Positions 1-10,809 of a stretch of DNA of 64,000 nt are shown here, piece by piece. Below the pieces are notes generated by a model. It had not been told where the DNA came from. It saw only the letters and a program-made list of their open reading frames with translations, and searched no databases. The translations under genes were made by a program, and so were the position numbers. Positions within the stretch are counted from its first letter, which is position 1. The number at the start of each line of letters is the position of its first letter. The DNA is from Vesta saturnalis (taxonomy: Eukaryota; Arthropoda; Insecta; Coleoptera; Lampyridae). The stretch spans positions 957,501 through 1,021,500 of the forward strand of contig JARFJB010000902.1 in the NCBI GenBank assembly GCA_036346205.1, in the 5' to 3' direction.

Positions 1-130
1 ACCCCTCACACAAGGATGGTGATGATATGGGGTGCAATATGTTACGGAATCAGATCACCCTTGGTCTTCATTGATGGTAACCTAAACGCCGCTGGTTATA
101 TTGCCAATGTGCTAAAACCCGTTGCGCTTC
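1..130 (+). pseudogene. Tc1-like transposase, middle part (interrupted by element A)
   Basis: Positions 1-124 read in one open frame as the middle of a Tc1/mariner-superfamily DDE transposase (cut-and-paste transposition in the nucleus). The phrases MVMIWGAI and LVFIDGNLNA are typical of the stretch before the second catalytic Asp. The frame continues beyond the left edge of the window. It is cut at 130/131 by Polinton A and resumes at 13350 in the sense needed to continue the protein. The reading is supported by family resemblance and by the matching continuation after element A. It is a pseudogene. Confidence 0.85.
125..130. repeat. Target-site duplication of element A, left copy (CGCTTC)
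   Basis: The six bases CGCTTC directly precede the terminal AGTAG of element A and recur directly after its right end at 13344-13349. Six-base duplications are the rule for Polinton/Maverick integrases. Confidence 0.9.
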
Positions 131-2270
131 AGTAGATATACTACTTCACTTCTGGCGCAATTATTATAATAATAATACACCTTTCCGTACAGATTGTCTA
201 CATCACGGTCAATGGTTTTCAAGGTCAAGGTCATCGTATACTTGCCCGCATCGAAGTATATTCCTCAATGTCATCACATTGTTTACGTCCAAGTACATGG
301 TTTTTCAAGGTCAAGGTCACCATATATATTGGCTACATCAAAGTATATACCTCAAGGTCATTGAAGTAACCAGACTTGAAAAAAGTCACTATAAAAGTCA
401 CCAGATTGGCGTTCAAGGTCAAGGTCACATAAATTTCAAAGTCAATTAAAATGTTCAAGGCCAAGGTCTCTCACATTGCTTAAATATTCTTCAAGGACAT
501 TCTTGCATATACGCCCCCCACTTCAAGGTCGAAGCGTTCGAAGTACAAAGTTTTTAAGGTCAAGGTCACCATACACATTGCCTGCTTCAAAGTATATTAC
601 TCAAGGCCATTGAGGTAACTAAATTTGAAAAAAGCACTAGAAGTTACTAGATTGGCTTTCAAAGCCATCTATGCTCCCGTACAGATTGTCCGCTTCAAGG
701 TCACGAAGGTAGAAAATGGTCACTCTCATTATCAATGTCCTTAACGTACACACACCCCGCTTCAAGGTCTTCTTAGGATTTCAAGGTTACGTGATCAACC
801 TTCTAATTTGTCAAAGTCAACCACAATTGAGGGGATGTAGAATGATGCACCAAGAAATCAAAGTCGATTCCAAATCAAATTTTGATTCTTTCCAAGGTTA
901 CGCTCTCCATCAATTCTAGGAAGTTCATTGACGTCAGCCCCAAGCCCTGAGGTGTTCTCAAGGGGTATCATACAGATTGTTGTTCATGCTAAGCATGTTT
1001 CAAGGTCATCAAGCAATTCTTGGAAGTTTACTTTGTAAGGTCACGCCCCCCCAGCAAAGTGCATTGACCTCAAGTGGCTCCGCTTCCCCTCATTTCACGG
1101 TCACACCCCTGAGAAAAGAACAAAAACGATCCATTATTCTGGCCGAGTTAGGGTCATAATTCCTAAAAATAGATTGTTATCCAGCTACCCCCACCATTTC
1201 AGGCTCAATTCTAGGAGACGAATTTTCAAGAACAAAGAGGATCCATTGTTCAAGTCGACGCTTCAAGGTCTATGCTTACAAATTTCAAGGTCACATCTCT
1301 GAGAAAAGAACAAATGCCATCCATTGTTCCGACCGAGTTAGCATAATTTCTAAAAATAGCTACTCGCACCAATTCAGGCTCAGTTCTGAGAAATCAATTT
1401 TCAAGAACAAAGGCGATCCATTGTTCAAGCCGACGCTTCAAAGTCTATGCTTACAAATTTCAAGGTCACACCTCTGATAAAAGAACAAAGGCGATCCATT
1501 GTTCTAGCCGAGGTATGGTAATAATTCCTAAAAATAGATTGTTATCACCATTTCAGGCTCAATTCTGAGAAATCAATTTTCAAGAACAATGGCGATTCAT
1601 TGTTCAAGCCGACAATTCAAAGTCTATGCTTATTTTCAAGGTCGCACCTCTGAGAAAAGAACAAAGGCGAGCCATTGTTCTGACAGATTTAGAGTCATTA
1701 TCCCTAAAAATAAATTGTTATCTAGGTCAACTTCCATCTACCCCCACCATTTCAGACTCAATTTTGAGAAATCAATTTTCAAGAACAAAGGCGATCCATT
1801 GTTCAAGAAATTCATCCGACGCTTCAAGGTCAAAGTTGTTTTGCTCAAGACCATCATACACATTGCCTACGTATATTCCTCAAGGTCACACAGCATTTCT
1901 TGGCTGAGCTAAGATGTTAATTCTTATAAATCAATTCTCAAGGTCAGGAATATTAAATAGCCTTTTTAAGGCGTGGGGGATTCTACCTTTCAGGGACACC
2001 CAAGTAATTCTTGGTAAGTGCTGTCTCAAAACACAATTAATTATATGTATTAGATTTAAGGAACTGTATTGTATAATTAAAAAACAAAGACTTTAAGTGT
2101 TGTGAATATGGTGTTCTTTTTCAAGTTAGAGACGTAGATTTCACCAGCTACCTCCACCATTTGCTTTAAATTTCAAGGTCACGCCATATTACAATTCAGA
2201 GAAATCTAAAAAAAATTAATTTTCAAGGTCCCAATCTAGTCCGATCTTATCCATATTTTAACTTATGCTT
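131..2270 (+). repeat. Left terminal region of element A: TCAAGGTCA array and ~180-bp minisatellite
   Basis: About twenty copies of CAAGGTCA, usually as TTCAAGGTCA and sometimes doubled, for example near 221, 308, 413, 695, 1001, 1288, 1460, 1825, 1880 and 2175. All run in the same direction. Between about 1200 and 1830 the motif sits in a tandem repeat of roughly 175-200 bp whose units carry 'aacaaaggcgatccattgtt' and 'tagattgttatc'. Short open frames here are products of the repeat and are not counted as genes. The right arm carries the same array in reverse orientation. Confidence 0.9.
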
Positions 2271-2419
2271 CGAATTGTGCGGTTTAATTAAACTACACAT
2301 GCGTTCTTGTGCATTTAAAATTCTGAAATTGTTCCAAGCGATTTTCAAAATTGAGCATATGTTTTGCGAGTACTTACTCATAAGTAGTTAAAAGTTAGGT
2401 ACGGGGTCACGCTACAGAG

Positions 2420-2731
2420 ATGATGACTGTAATAGTTGATGTACAGGGATTCAAAACGGCAAAACATGTGTTTACACCCAAAGAGCTAGCAATATATAAT
2501 GGAAATCAAGCTACCCATTTTGTGTTCAAACCATCATTCCCGTGGCACGTCTTAGATGTAGAATTTTAACGACAAGCCGTCTGGTTAATCAATAATCATC
2601 ACTGCATTAAATTGGGATCTGGATATACCTCTACACATCTTTTTCCACATATACTTCGTGAACTAATATCGGTTACAGATGATGTGTACGTTAAAGGGCG
2701 AGAAAAAGCCGGTTACATTCGAAAAATATAG
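2420..2731 (+). pseudogene. VDVQGF-family nuclease-like ORF, left-arm copy with stop
   Basis: A 104-codon frame starting MMTVIVDVQGF, the inverted-repeat partner of the intact frame at 9385-9696. It is interrupted by a TAA at 2567-2569 where the right arm has CAA. The family start (an acidic IVDVQGF segment, then PKELAIYN, a WLINNHH block and a VYVKGREK block) recalls RNase H-fold or DEDDh exonuclease-like proteins often found in insect mobile DNA. The function is inferred only. Confidence 0.6.
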
Positions 2732-4800
2732 AAAGAGTCAGTTATAGAAATTGAAGAGCAACTAGCTTTACCCAAAATGAACACAACTTGTTTCTTTCAC
2801 ACACAAACCACTTGTAATTGTGCTTTGACGAATGTACACTTTTTATACAATAAGTATGTAGGACAATATCAGTAAAAGGTTTATGAAATGTGTTTGCTGA
2901 TAGGGGTTACAAGTAAAGCGGAAAAGTTTTTAATATGTACAATAAAATGCAATTATACATTATTTTAAGTGTATTATTTCATGTAAAGCTACATCCTCTG
3001 ATGCAAACTGTTTCTATGGTTACACCCCACCCTATCCATCTAGGGAAACAATGTTAAGGAATCAAGTCAAATTTTAGCATTCCTTGGAGGTAAAATTTTT
3101 GGAAATAGCAAATAAGCGTTCTTATTACTGAATTCTAACAACAGAATCAGTTCGTGGAAACAAGAGGGTTGTTATCTATGCTAAACGTATATCAGGGTTC
3201 CTGTATTGGCTAAATATTATGCTTACAGTATCTTACTATCCTAACCACCAGCAGCAGGTAGTTTCTTTAGGACAGATAACTGTTTCGCAAATACAGATAG
3301 TCATTTCCCAACACAGCTAACCCAGAAGCAGTAGTCGTTTCTAATCACAGAAAACAAATTGAACCAGACCGTGCAGGGGGTTGAAGTTTATTGGTTCGAA
3401 GAATGTCATATTCTTAAAAATCAACCCATGGGAAGGTTGTTGTTTATGCTAAAAAGATTCAGTGGTGGCTAAACTGAGTCAACTTTTGCCGGAATTCTTA
3501 GAAATCTGAAAATAGGTCAAGGTACAGATAGAGGACAGTTTTTATAGAAAAGCTGAATAAAAGCTTTTCCAATAGATGCTGATATAAGTCAACAGGGTTA
3601 TCGTCCAGGGGTAGTTTTTAGCAAATTCTAAACCGTTTTCAATGAGAATGACTTTTTGTGGGTTTGAAAAAGCTGGACAGAAAGCAGTAAGTGCGGAGGT
3701 GTGAGCGATTGGAGACGTTATTAAAGCAAGTAAAACTCGATTTGGAGTGTTATATAATGAAAATAGAAAATGATGAAGCTGTGCAATGAGGAATGTGTAA
3801 AAATAGTGTATGTAGTAAAGGTCAAGAGGTGCGGGGAACGTATAGTGTTGGAAACGGAACTGTATAATAAAAAAGATTTGTGTGCTGTTTTTGCATATAA
3901 GTTAAAGAGGCGTAGACAGTAAAATAACTTTAAAAAGGCTTCTGGTTTTTCGGGGTACTCTATCCAGTCCTTTATTGGTTTGCAACGTTTAGGTGTAGTA
4001 ATTAATCAGTTTTTCCGATTTTCATGTGGGGTCACTGTGCTTCCATTAAGTTTATTATCATTCAAATTAGCCTCAGAAGTACTTAACGTTTTTGGGGAAT
4101 TAGTGCAGTGTAACAGATGTAGAAAGAATGAAACTTGTATTAATTTTGTCTATTTTGATTTCTACAAAGCATTGAAAAATGCAGAAATTTACCCAACGTT
4201 GTGATTAGGACTGTACCTAAAATTTCGGCCCTTTTTATTCCTAAGTTGACGAGCCTCGAATGCAGGAAATTAAAGGTAATGTTAAGAACGCAAACTGTAG
4301 GAAATTGGAACAGTTATCTGAATTAGGTATTAAACAAATTCGCTATAGAAATAAATTGTGTTACATATATTCCAATTAGATAATATACGCTCGTTGCACA
4401 TATCTAACTATTGGTGAGAAAAGAGAGTTAACAGTGTATAGATTTAAAACAGACGTCAGAATTGTAATGCTGCTTAAATAACATTTATAAAAAATGTTTT
4501 AATGGCCCCTAAATTAACAAAAAAATTCGCTTTAGTTACAGATTTATTAGTTTTAAGGCAGATCGCTAGACAAAGAAATGTGCTTGTTTTTATGTTAATA
4601 AACGGTTTTACTGTTAGTGGGCGTTCGAATGGGTTTTCATTGTTCGTATAGGTGAAGTAATTTTGAAAAAAAAATTACCTTAACAATTGAGCTTTTTAAA
4701 TTGACATTCTCCACTCGCATTTTGATAACGTGCTGGTTATCATATACAGTGTATAGCTTTAAAATAGACATAAAAATTGTAATGTTGCTTAAATGACATT
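2732..4800. repeat. Inner half of left arm of element A, no recognised gene
   Basis: This is the inverted partner of about 7262-9380. It holds moderately conserved AT-rich DNA and one short open frame (3980-4204) that is not kept open in the other arm. I see no recognisable protein or RNA gene. The arm ends near 4800, where 'tttaaaatagacataaaaattgtaatg' has its complement at 7280-7310 and similarity then stops. Confidence 0.7.
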
Positions 4801-5579
4801 TGGAGACTTAAAACGCTTTCAATTATATGTAAATATCTTAACTTTAGTATACTTTATTGATGCAGATAACTTTCTTTAAAGCTTACAGAAAGTTTTTATA
4901 TACATTAAAAGAGTAATGTAGAAATACCTTTACTGTGCATTCGTTTAATCAACGTTTTTTTTGCTGTGGCTGGCCTTGTATGTATATGAATATATTTCCC
5001 CAAGAACAACGTGATGCCTTCATATGCCTGCTTTTTCATTCTACAGCAATTCTGTTAAATTTTATTATCAGTGCATATCGTCATGCAAGAAGTTGTGCGT
5101 GATGATCCGCTCGTTACCGATATAAACGAATTATATGCGGATGGAGATTTGTCATTTGATTAACTAGGTGTTGTTAAAATCTACCGCGGAAAATGGTGGT
5201 TTGAACACAAAAAAAGTAGCTTGTTAGGTGTAATTACAACTGCAGCGCTGAGAGTTCGAGTTCTGCAAAATTCAGGTAAATATACTTTAAATAATTTCCT
5301 CAATTTGATTTTTGTTTCTTATCATTACCACCCCCAAATTTTGATGAAGGTCAAGCGAGGACCCCTAACTTGCCAGGTGTAGTGGTTGGCGAGGGTGCAT
5401 CAAAATGTGATATAACGTATAACGTATCAGTAAGGTAGCCCGGGTGGTACAAGTGAAGCGGATGCTTTGCCTAGGGTGCGTCAAAGTAAATACACAAAAT
5501 GTGCTAAAACGTTTGTAAGTGTATCTATTTTTAACTAGTGTTCGTTTTTGCGGGAGCAAGATTAGGATAGATGAACAAT

Positions 5580-5686
5580 AAATAAGCATGAAATTGTTTC
5601 GGGACATGTGTTCAAAGTGCTGGATAGGATGTGGAAGTCGATAGTGGTTGCTATAGGAAAAAGTTTAACAAAATACCTTAAACCAC
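5580..5686 (+). pseudogene. Fragment of Polinton packaging ATPase, 3' end
   Basis: Near-identical to 48482-48607 of element D at 'gcatgaaattgtttcggg', continuing with gaps to 'aataccttaaacc'. This is the C-terminal tail of the FtsK/HerA-type packaging ATPase. Only the last few dozen codons survive and the frame is broken. Confidence 0.8.
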
Positions 5687-5807
5687 CCCATTCACTATAA
5701 ACAACTAAAACTGGTAAATTCAGTTTTCAAAATCTTTTAATTTTATGTTAAGTGCAATTTTCGTAAGAATAATATGTTTGAAGTGAATTATTAGCTTTAC
5801 AAATGGT

Positions 5808-6320
5808 AATATACTTTTTCCCGAATACAATAAAAATTAATGGGGAGGGTGTTTAATGTTGCTGAATATAACATATTTTCTTTAATTAAAAAAAAAACTA
5901 TTACTAGAGGAAACCCAATAACACTTACACCTGCACATCACACATCCATTAAGTTAATTTAACCTTTAAATCATTGAGTTGTTAAGACTACTAAAAGTCT
6001 ATCTTTCATTTGTATCATTTCGCATTCCGAACTCACATTAATTAGATAATTATTATTCTGAATTCACATAATTAAAAATTAATCAATAAAAATAATAATA
6101 AATTGATAATATAATTCCTATTAACTATAATCCCTGTAAGTAACCGTTCATTGAAACATGATTCAATAGGTTGTCATATTAACTTTTATAGATTTTTATG
6201 GATTACCCCCCACCTATTTTAAAAGCGTTCCTTGATTGTTTCAGTCTTATGAGATAACATTTTAGTAATGATAAGTTGCTTTCAAGTTTAAGAATATTTT
6301 CATTCTTATCAACTACCGTA
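5808..6320 (-). pseudogene. Fragments of Polinton DNA polymerase B, N-terminal region
   Basis: Two patches match the minus-strand PolB of element D. 5808-5870 resembles 54961-55025, and 6120-6320 resembles about 55583-55790 (shared 'ctgtaagtaac', 'gataa.ttgctttcaagttta'). Their order and strand are as in D, with the intervening coding sequence deleted. No reading frame survives. Confidence 0.75.
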
Positions 6321-6692
6321 TTACTAATATATGATTCAACTAACCTAATCATACAGGAAGGACACATTCAATTTATGCCTTAGTTACAGTCCTGGTGTGC
6401 CTTTGGTGCCTTAGTTACATACCGATAACATAACACATAGAATTTTACTTGTTATTGAAATAATATATATTTAACTACTCCTGAAATATGAAACTTTTGT
6501 TTATCACATCTGCTACATGCAAAAATTTGTAAAAAGTAGATATACTAGGTGGGATCTTAACATAAAATTAAAAGTAAGATTTTGAACACTTAATTTACCA
6601 AATTATTATAAGTTTTTGTTATGAACGAATAAGTTCAAAGATAAATATGTAATTAAAAATTATTATTAATTTTATTAAATACATAAATAAAA

Positions 6693-6745
6693 AGTTTACC
6701 TCGAGTAGGATTTGAACCTACGACCTGTACTTTGCTAGTAATTTA
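6693..6745 (-). other. tRNA-like T-arm/B-box fragment
   Basis: On the minus strand GGTTCAAATCC is flanked by a perfect five-base stem (GTAGG/CCTAC), giving a good tRNA T-arm and pol III B box. I found no matching 5' half or acceptor complement nearby, so this is a tRNA pseudogene or SINE relic rather than a tRNA gene. Confidence 0.45.
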
Positions 6746-9384
6746 CCAGTTTTAAATAACAGTTCATGTAAATAAAACAGGAAAAAATCAACGAGTTCTA
6801 CCTAAGCAAGTGTCGCTGATCACTCTAAATGTCTGCTGTTGATGTAGTAAGGTGACATCAACATAAGGTCAAAGAAACGTACGTTTACAATCAATTAGAG
6901 TTAAGGTAGATAAAGAGCTGTACTTTGTGTTTTAGTAAAGGAATGTAATTTATGTGTATAACACAATAAGTTTATGTTAATAAAAAATATCGTCTTGAAA
7001 ATGTTTATTCTATATTATTTATTATACCTCCTAACTACATACATATCTCTAGACCATAAATAAAACTTCACAACCTTCTTACTTATAAAATGGAAATTAA
7101 ATGAGATGTAATAATAATTCTAATCACTTTGAAAATATTCACTCTTCTAATTAAAAGTAGTGAACGTAGTTAGATCAGAAATAAAATACCTTTATAAGTA
7201 GAAATTATTTCTAAAATATGTTTATATATTCCACTACTTTAGTGACCATTAAAACATTTTTTATAAATGTTATTTAAGCAACATTACAATTCTTATGTCT
7301 ATTTTAAAGCTATACACTGTATATGATAACCAGCACGTTATCAAAATGCGAGTGGAGAATGTAAATTGAAAAAGCTCAATTGTTAAGGTACATTTTTTTT
7401 TATTTTAATTACATCACCTATACGAACAATGAAAACCCATTCAAACGCCCACCAACAATAAAACCGTTTATTAATATAAAAACAAGCACATTTCTTTGTC
7501 TAGCGATCTGCATAGTAAATCTGTAACTAAATCGAATTTTTTTATTAATTTAGGGGTCATTAAAACATTTTTTGTAAATGTTATTTAAGCAGCATTACAA
7601 TTCTTATGTCTATTTTAAATCTATACATTGTTAACTCTCTTTTCTAACCAATAATTAGATATGTGCAACGAGTCTATTTTCTAATTGGAATATGTATAAC
7701 ACAATTTATTTCTATAGCGAATCTGTTTAATGCCTAATTCAGATAACTGTTCCAATTTCCTACAGTTTGCGGTCTTAATATTACCTTTAATTTCCTGCAT
7801 TCCAGAGTCGTAAATTTAGGAATAAAAAGGGCCGAAATTTTAGGTACAGTCTTAATCACAACGTTGGCTAAATCTCTGCATTTTTCAATGTTTTGTAGAA
7901 ATTAAAGTAGACAAAATTTTCTACAAGTTTCATTCTTTCTACAACTGTTACACTGCACTAATCCCCAAAAACGTTAAATACTTCTGAGGCTAATTTGAAT
8001 GATAATAAACTTAATGGAGGCACACTGACCCCACATGAAAATCGGAAAAACTGATTAATTACTAGACACGCCACACCCAAACGTTGCAAACCAATAAAGG
8101 ACTGGATAGAGTACCCCGAAAAACCAGAAGCTTTTTTAAAGTTATTTTACAGTCTACACCTCTTTAACTTATATACAAAAATAGCACACAAATCTCTTTA
8201 ATTATACAGTTCCGTTTCCAACACTATACGTTCCCCGCACTTCTTGACCTTTACTACATACACTATTTTTACATATTCCTCATTGCTAATACACAGCTTC
8301 ATCATTTTCTGTTTTCATTATATAACACTCGAATTTTACTTGCTTTATTAACGTCTCCAATCGCTCACATCTCCGCACTTACTGCTTTCTGTCCAGCTTT
8401 TTCAGACCCACGAAAAGTCATTCTCATTGAAAACGGTTTAGAATTTGCTAAAAACTACCCCTGGACGATAACCCTGTTGACTTATTTCAGCATCTATTGG
8501 AAAAGCTACCTCTAAAAGTAGGTGATTTAAGCGGATTATTCAGCTTTTCTATGAAACTGTCCTCTATCTGTACCTTGACTTATTTTCAGATTTCTAAGAA
8601 TTCCGGCAAAAGTTGACTCAGTTTAGACACCACTGAATCTTTTTAGCATAAACAACAACCTTCCCATGGGTTGGTTTTTAAGAATATGACATCCTTCGAA
8701 CCAATAAACTTTAACCCCCTCAGATCAATAAACTTTACCCCCTGTACGGTCCGGTTTATTTTGTTTTCTGTGATTAGAAACGACTACTGCTTCTGGGTTA
8801 GCTGTGTTGTGAAACGACTATCTGTATTTGCGAAACAGTTATCTGTCCTAGAGAAACTACCTCCTGCTGGTGATTAGGATAGTAAGATACTGTAAGCATA
8901 ATATTTAGCCAATACAGGAACCCTGATATACGTTTAGCATAGACAACAACCCTCTTGTTTCCACGAACTGATTCTATTGTTAGAATTCAGTAATAGGAAC
9001 GCTTATTTGCTATTTCCAAGAATTTTACCTCCAAGAAATGGTAAAATTTGACTTGATTCCTTAACATCGTTTCCCTAGATGAATAGAGTGGGGTGTAACC
9101 ATAGAAATAGTTTGCATAGATGATGTAGCTTTACATGAAATAATGCACTTAAAATAATGTATAATTGCATTTTATTGTACATATTAAAAACTTTTCCGCT
9201 TTACTTGTAACCCCTATCAGCAAACACATTTCATAAACCTTTTACTGATATTGTCCTACATACTTATTGTATAAAAAGTGTACATTCGTCAAAGCACAAT
9301 TACAAGTGGTTTGTGTATGAAAAAACAAGTTGTGTTCATTTTGGGTAAAGCTAGTTGCTCTTCAATTTCTATAACTGACTCTTT

Positions 9385-9696
9385 CTATATTTTTCGAATG
9401 TAACCGGCTTTTTCTCGCCCTTTAACGTACACATCATCTGTTACCGATATTAGTTCACGAAGTATATGTGGAAAAAGATGTGTAGAGGTATATCCAGATC
9501 CCAATTTAATGCAGTGATGATTATTGATTAACCAGACGGCTTGTCGTTGAAATTCTACATCTAAGACGTGCCACGGGAATGATGGTTTGAACACAAAATG
9601 GGTAGCTTGATTTCCATTATATATTGCTAGCTCTTTGGGTGTAAACACATGTTTTGCCGTTTTGAATCCCTGTACATCAACTATTACAGTCATCAT
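9385..9696 (-). CDS. VDVQGF-family nuclease-like protein, 103 aa
   Basis: An intact frame starting at ATG 9696 (a second Met follows directly). Residues about 3-11 form a hydrophobic strand ending in an acidic DVQGF, then PKELAIY, FPWH, a WLINNHH block and VYVKGREKAG. This layout resembles the start of RNase H-fold/DEDDh exonucleases (a strand with an acidic residue, here Asp at residue 7 or 8), but I cannot confirm the other acidic positions. Homologues lie in both arms of element B at 19223 and 28614. In B the frame is joined to integrase C-terminal sequence; here it stops after GYIRKI. It is the only intact ORF of this kind in element A. Function unknown; nuclease is an inference. Confidence 0.6.
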   Translation of the reverse strand: MMTVIVDVQGFKTAKHVFTPKELAIYNGNQATHFVFKPSFPWHVLDVEFQRQAVWLINNHHCIKLGSGYTSTHLFPHILRELISVTDDVYVKGREKAGYIRKI

Positions 9697-10105
9697 CTCT
9701 GTAGCGTGACCCCGTACCTAACTTTTAACTACTTATGAGTAAGTACTCGCAAAACATATGCTCAATTTTGAAAATCGCTTGGAACAATTTCAGAATTTTA
9801 AATACACAAGAACGCATGTGTAGTTTAATTAAACCGCACAATTCGAAGCATAAGTTAAAATATGGATAAGATCGGACTAGATTGGGACCTTGAAAATTAA
9901 TTTTTTTTAGATTTCTCTGAATTGTAATATGGCGTGACCTTGAAATTTAAAGCAAATGGTGGAGGTAGCTGGTGAAATCTACGTCTCTAACTTGAAAAAG
10001 AACACCATATTCACAACACTTAAAGTCTTTGTTTTTTAATTATACAATACAGTTCCTTAAATCTAATACATATAATTAATTGTGTTTTGAGACAGCACTT
10101 ACCAG

Positions 10106-10800
10106 CAATAAATTTTTTTTCAGAATCGACCTACGAGCTGCAGGTTGATTTCTAAGAACTAACACCGTGACTCTGACAAATTGTTTGAACAGCCTAACCT
10201 AACTTCAACACATAAATTCGTATAACGTGGTCCAGAATCGAGCTATGACTTCTTTGGCGTTAATGCTACTACCCTTCTAATTTCTATTTTAGACTTGACC
10301 TTGACTAACTTCAAGGTGCTCCAGACTTCCTTGATCTTGATGCTGCTTCCCTTTGACCTTGACTATTTTCAGAGTGGTGCAGACTTCTTTGACCATGATG
10401 CTGCTATCCTTTGAACTTTACTAACTTCAGAGTGGTCCAGTATCGGTCTAATGAAAATCGCAGGCACATGACTCAGCCAATCCTAAGCTTGATCACCAAC
10501 ATGCAGCGTCCAATCGACTGGGAAACGGCTACCTGTGTTGCGAAACAGCTATCTGTTTTGGGAAACGGCTCCCCTGTTTTGGGAAACGGCTACCTGTCTT
10601 TGGGAAACGAATCCCGTTCTTGGGGAAACTACTTCATCCTGGTGGTTTAGGACAGTAGTATTATGAATCCACATACTGTAAGCATAATCTTTTTATTACA
10701 ATTCAGCCAATACAAGAACTTTGACCCACATTTTAACATAGACAACGACAACCTCTATGGCACCCCCAACCTCGAGAATTAACGTCTTGACTCAGCCAAG
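10106..10800 (-). repeat. Right-arm-only segment with AACGGCTACCTGT cluster
   Basis: This segment has no partner in the left arm: the left arm passes from the 'aattcttgg' near 2013 straight to 'taagtgctgtctc', whereas here that junction is split by about 0.7 kb. It holds five or so units of 'gaaacggctacctgt'/'gaaacagctatctgt' between 10520 and 10640. Similar clusters occur at 11285-11385, 12118-12230, 17290-17400 and 30445-30570. The open frame through it is caused by the repeat. Confidence 0.7.
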
Positions 10801-10809
10801 AATGTCTTG

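Larger units (their letters stand above)
4801..7261. other. Unpaired core of element A
   Basis: A 2.46-kb segment between the two arms. It contains short fragments of Polinton genes in the same relative orientation as in element D: the ATPase end on the plus strand, then PolB pieces on the minus strand. It also holds a tRNA-like B-box stretch and AT-rich filler. A short plus-strand frame at 5083-5163 (MQEVVRDDP start) is not recognised. The core is what remains of the coding interior after large deletions. Confidence 0.7.

Noticed and set aside
6693..6745. Functional tRNA gene on the minus strand
   Set aside because: Only a T-arm/B box is present; no acceptor pairing, D-arm or anticodon arm could be found.
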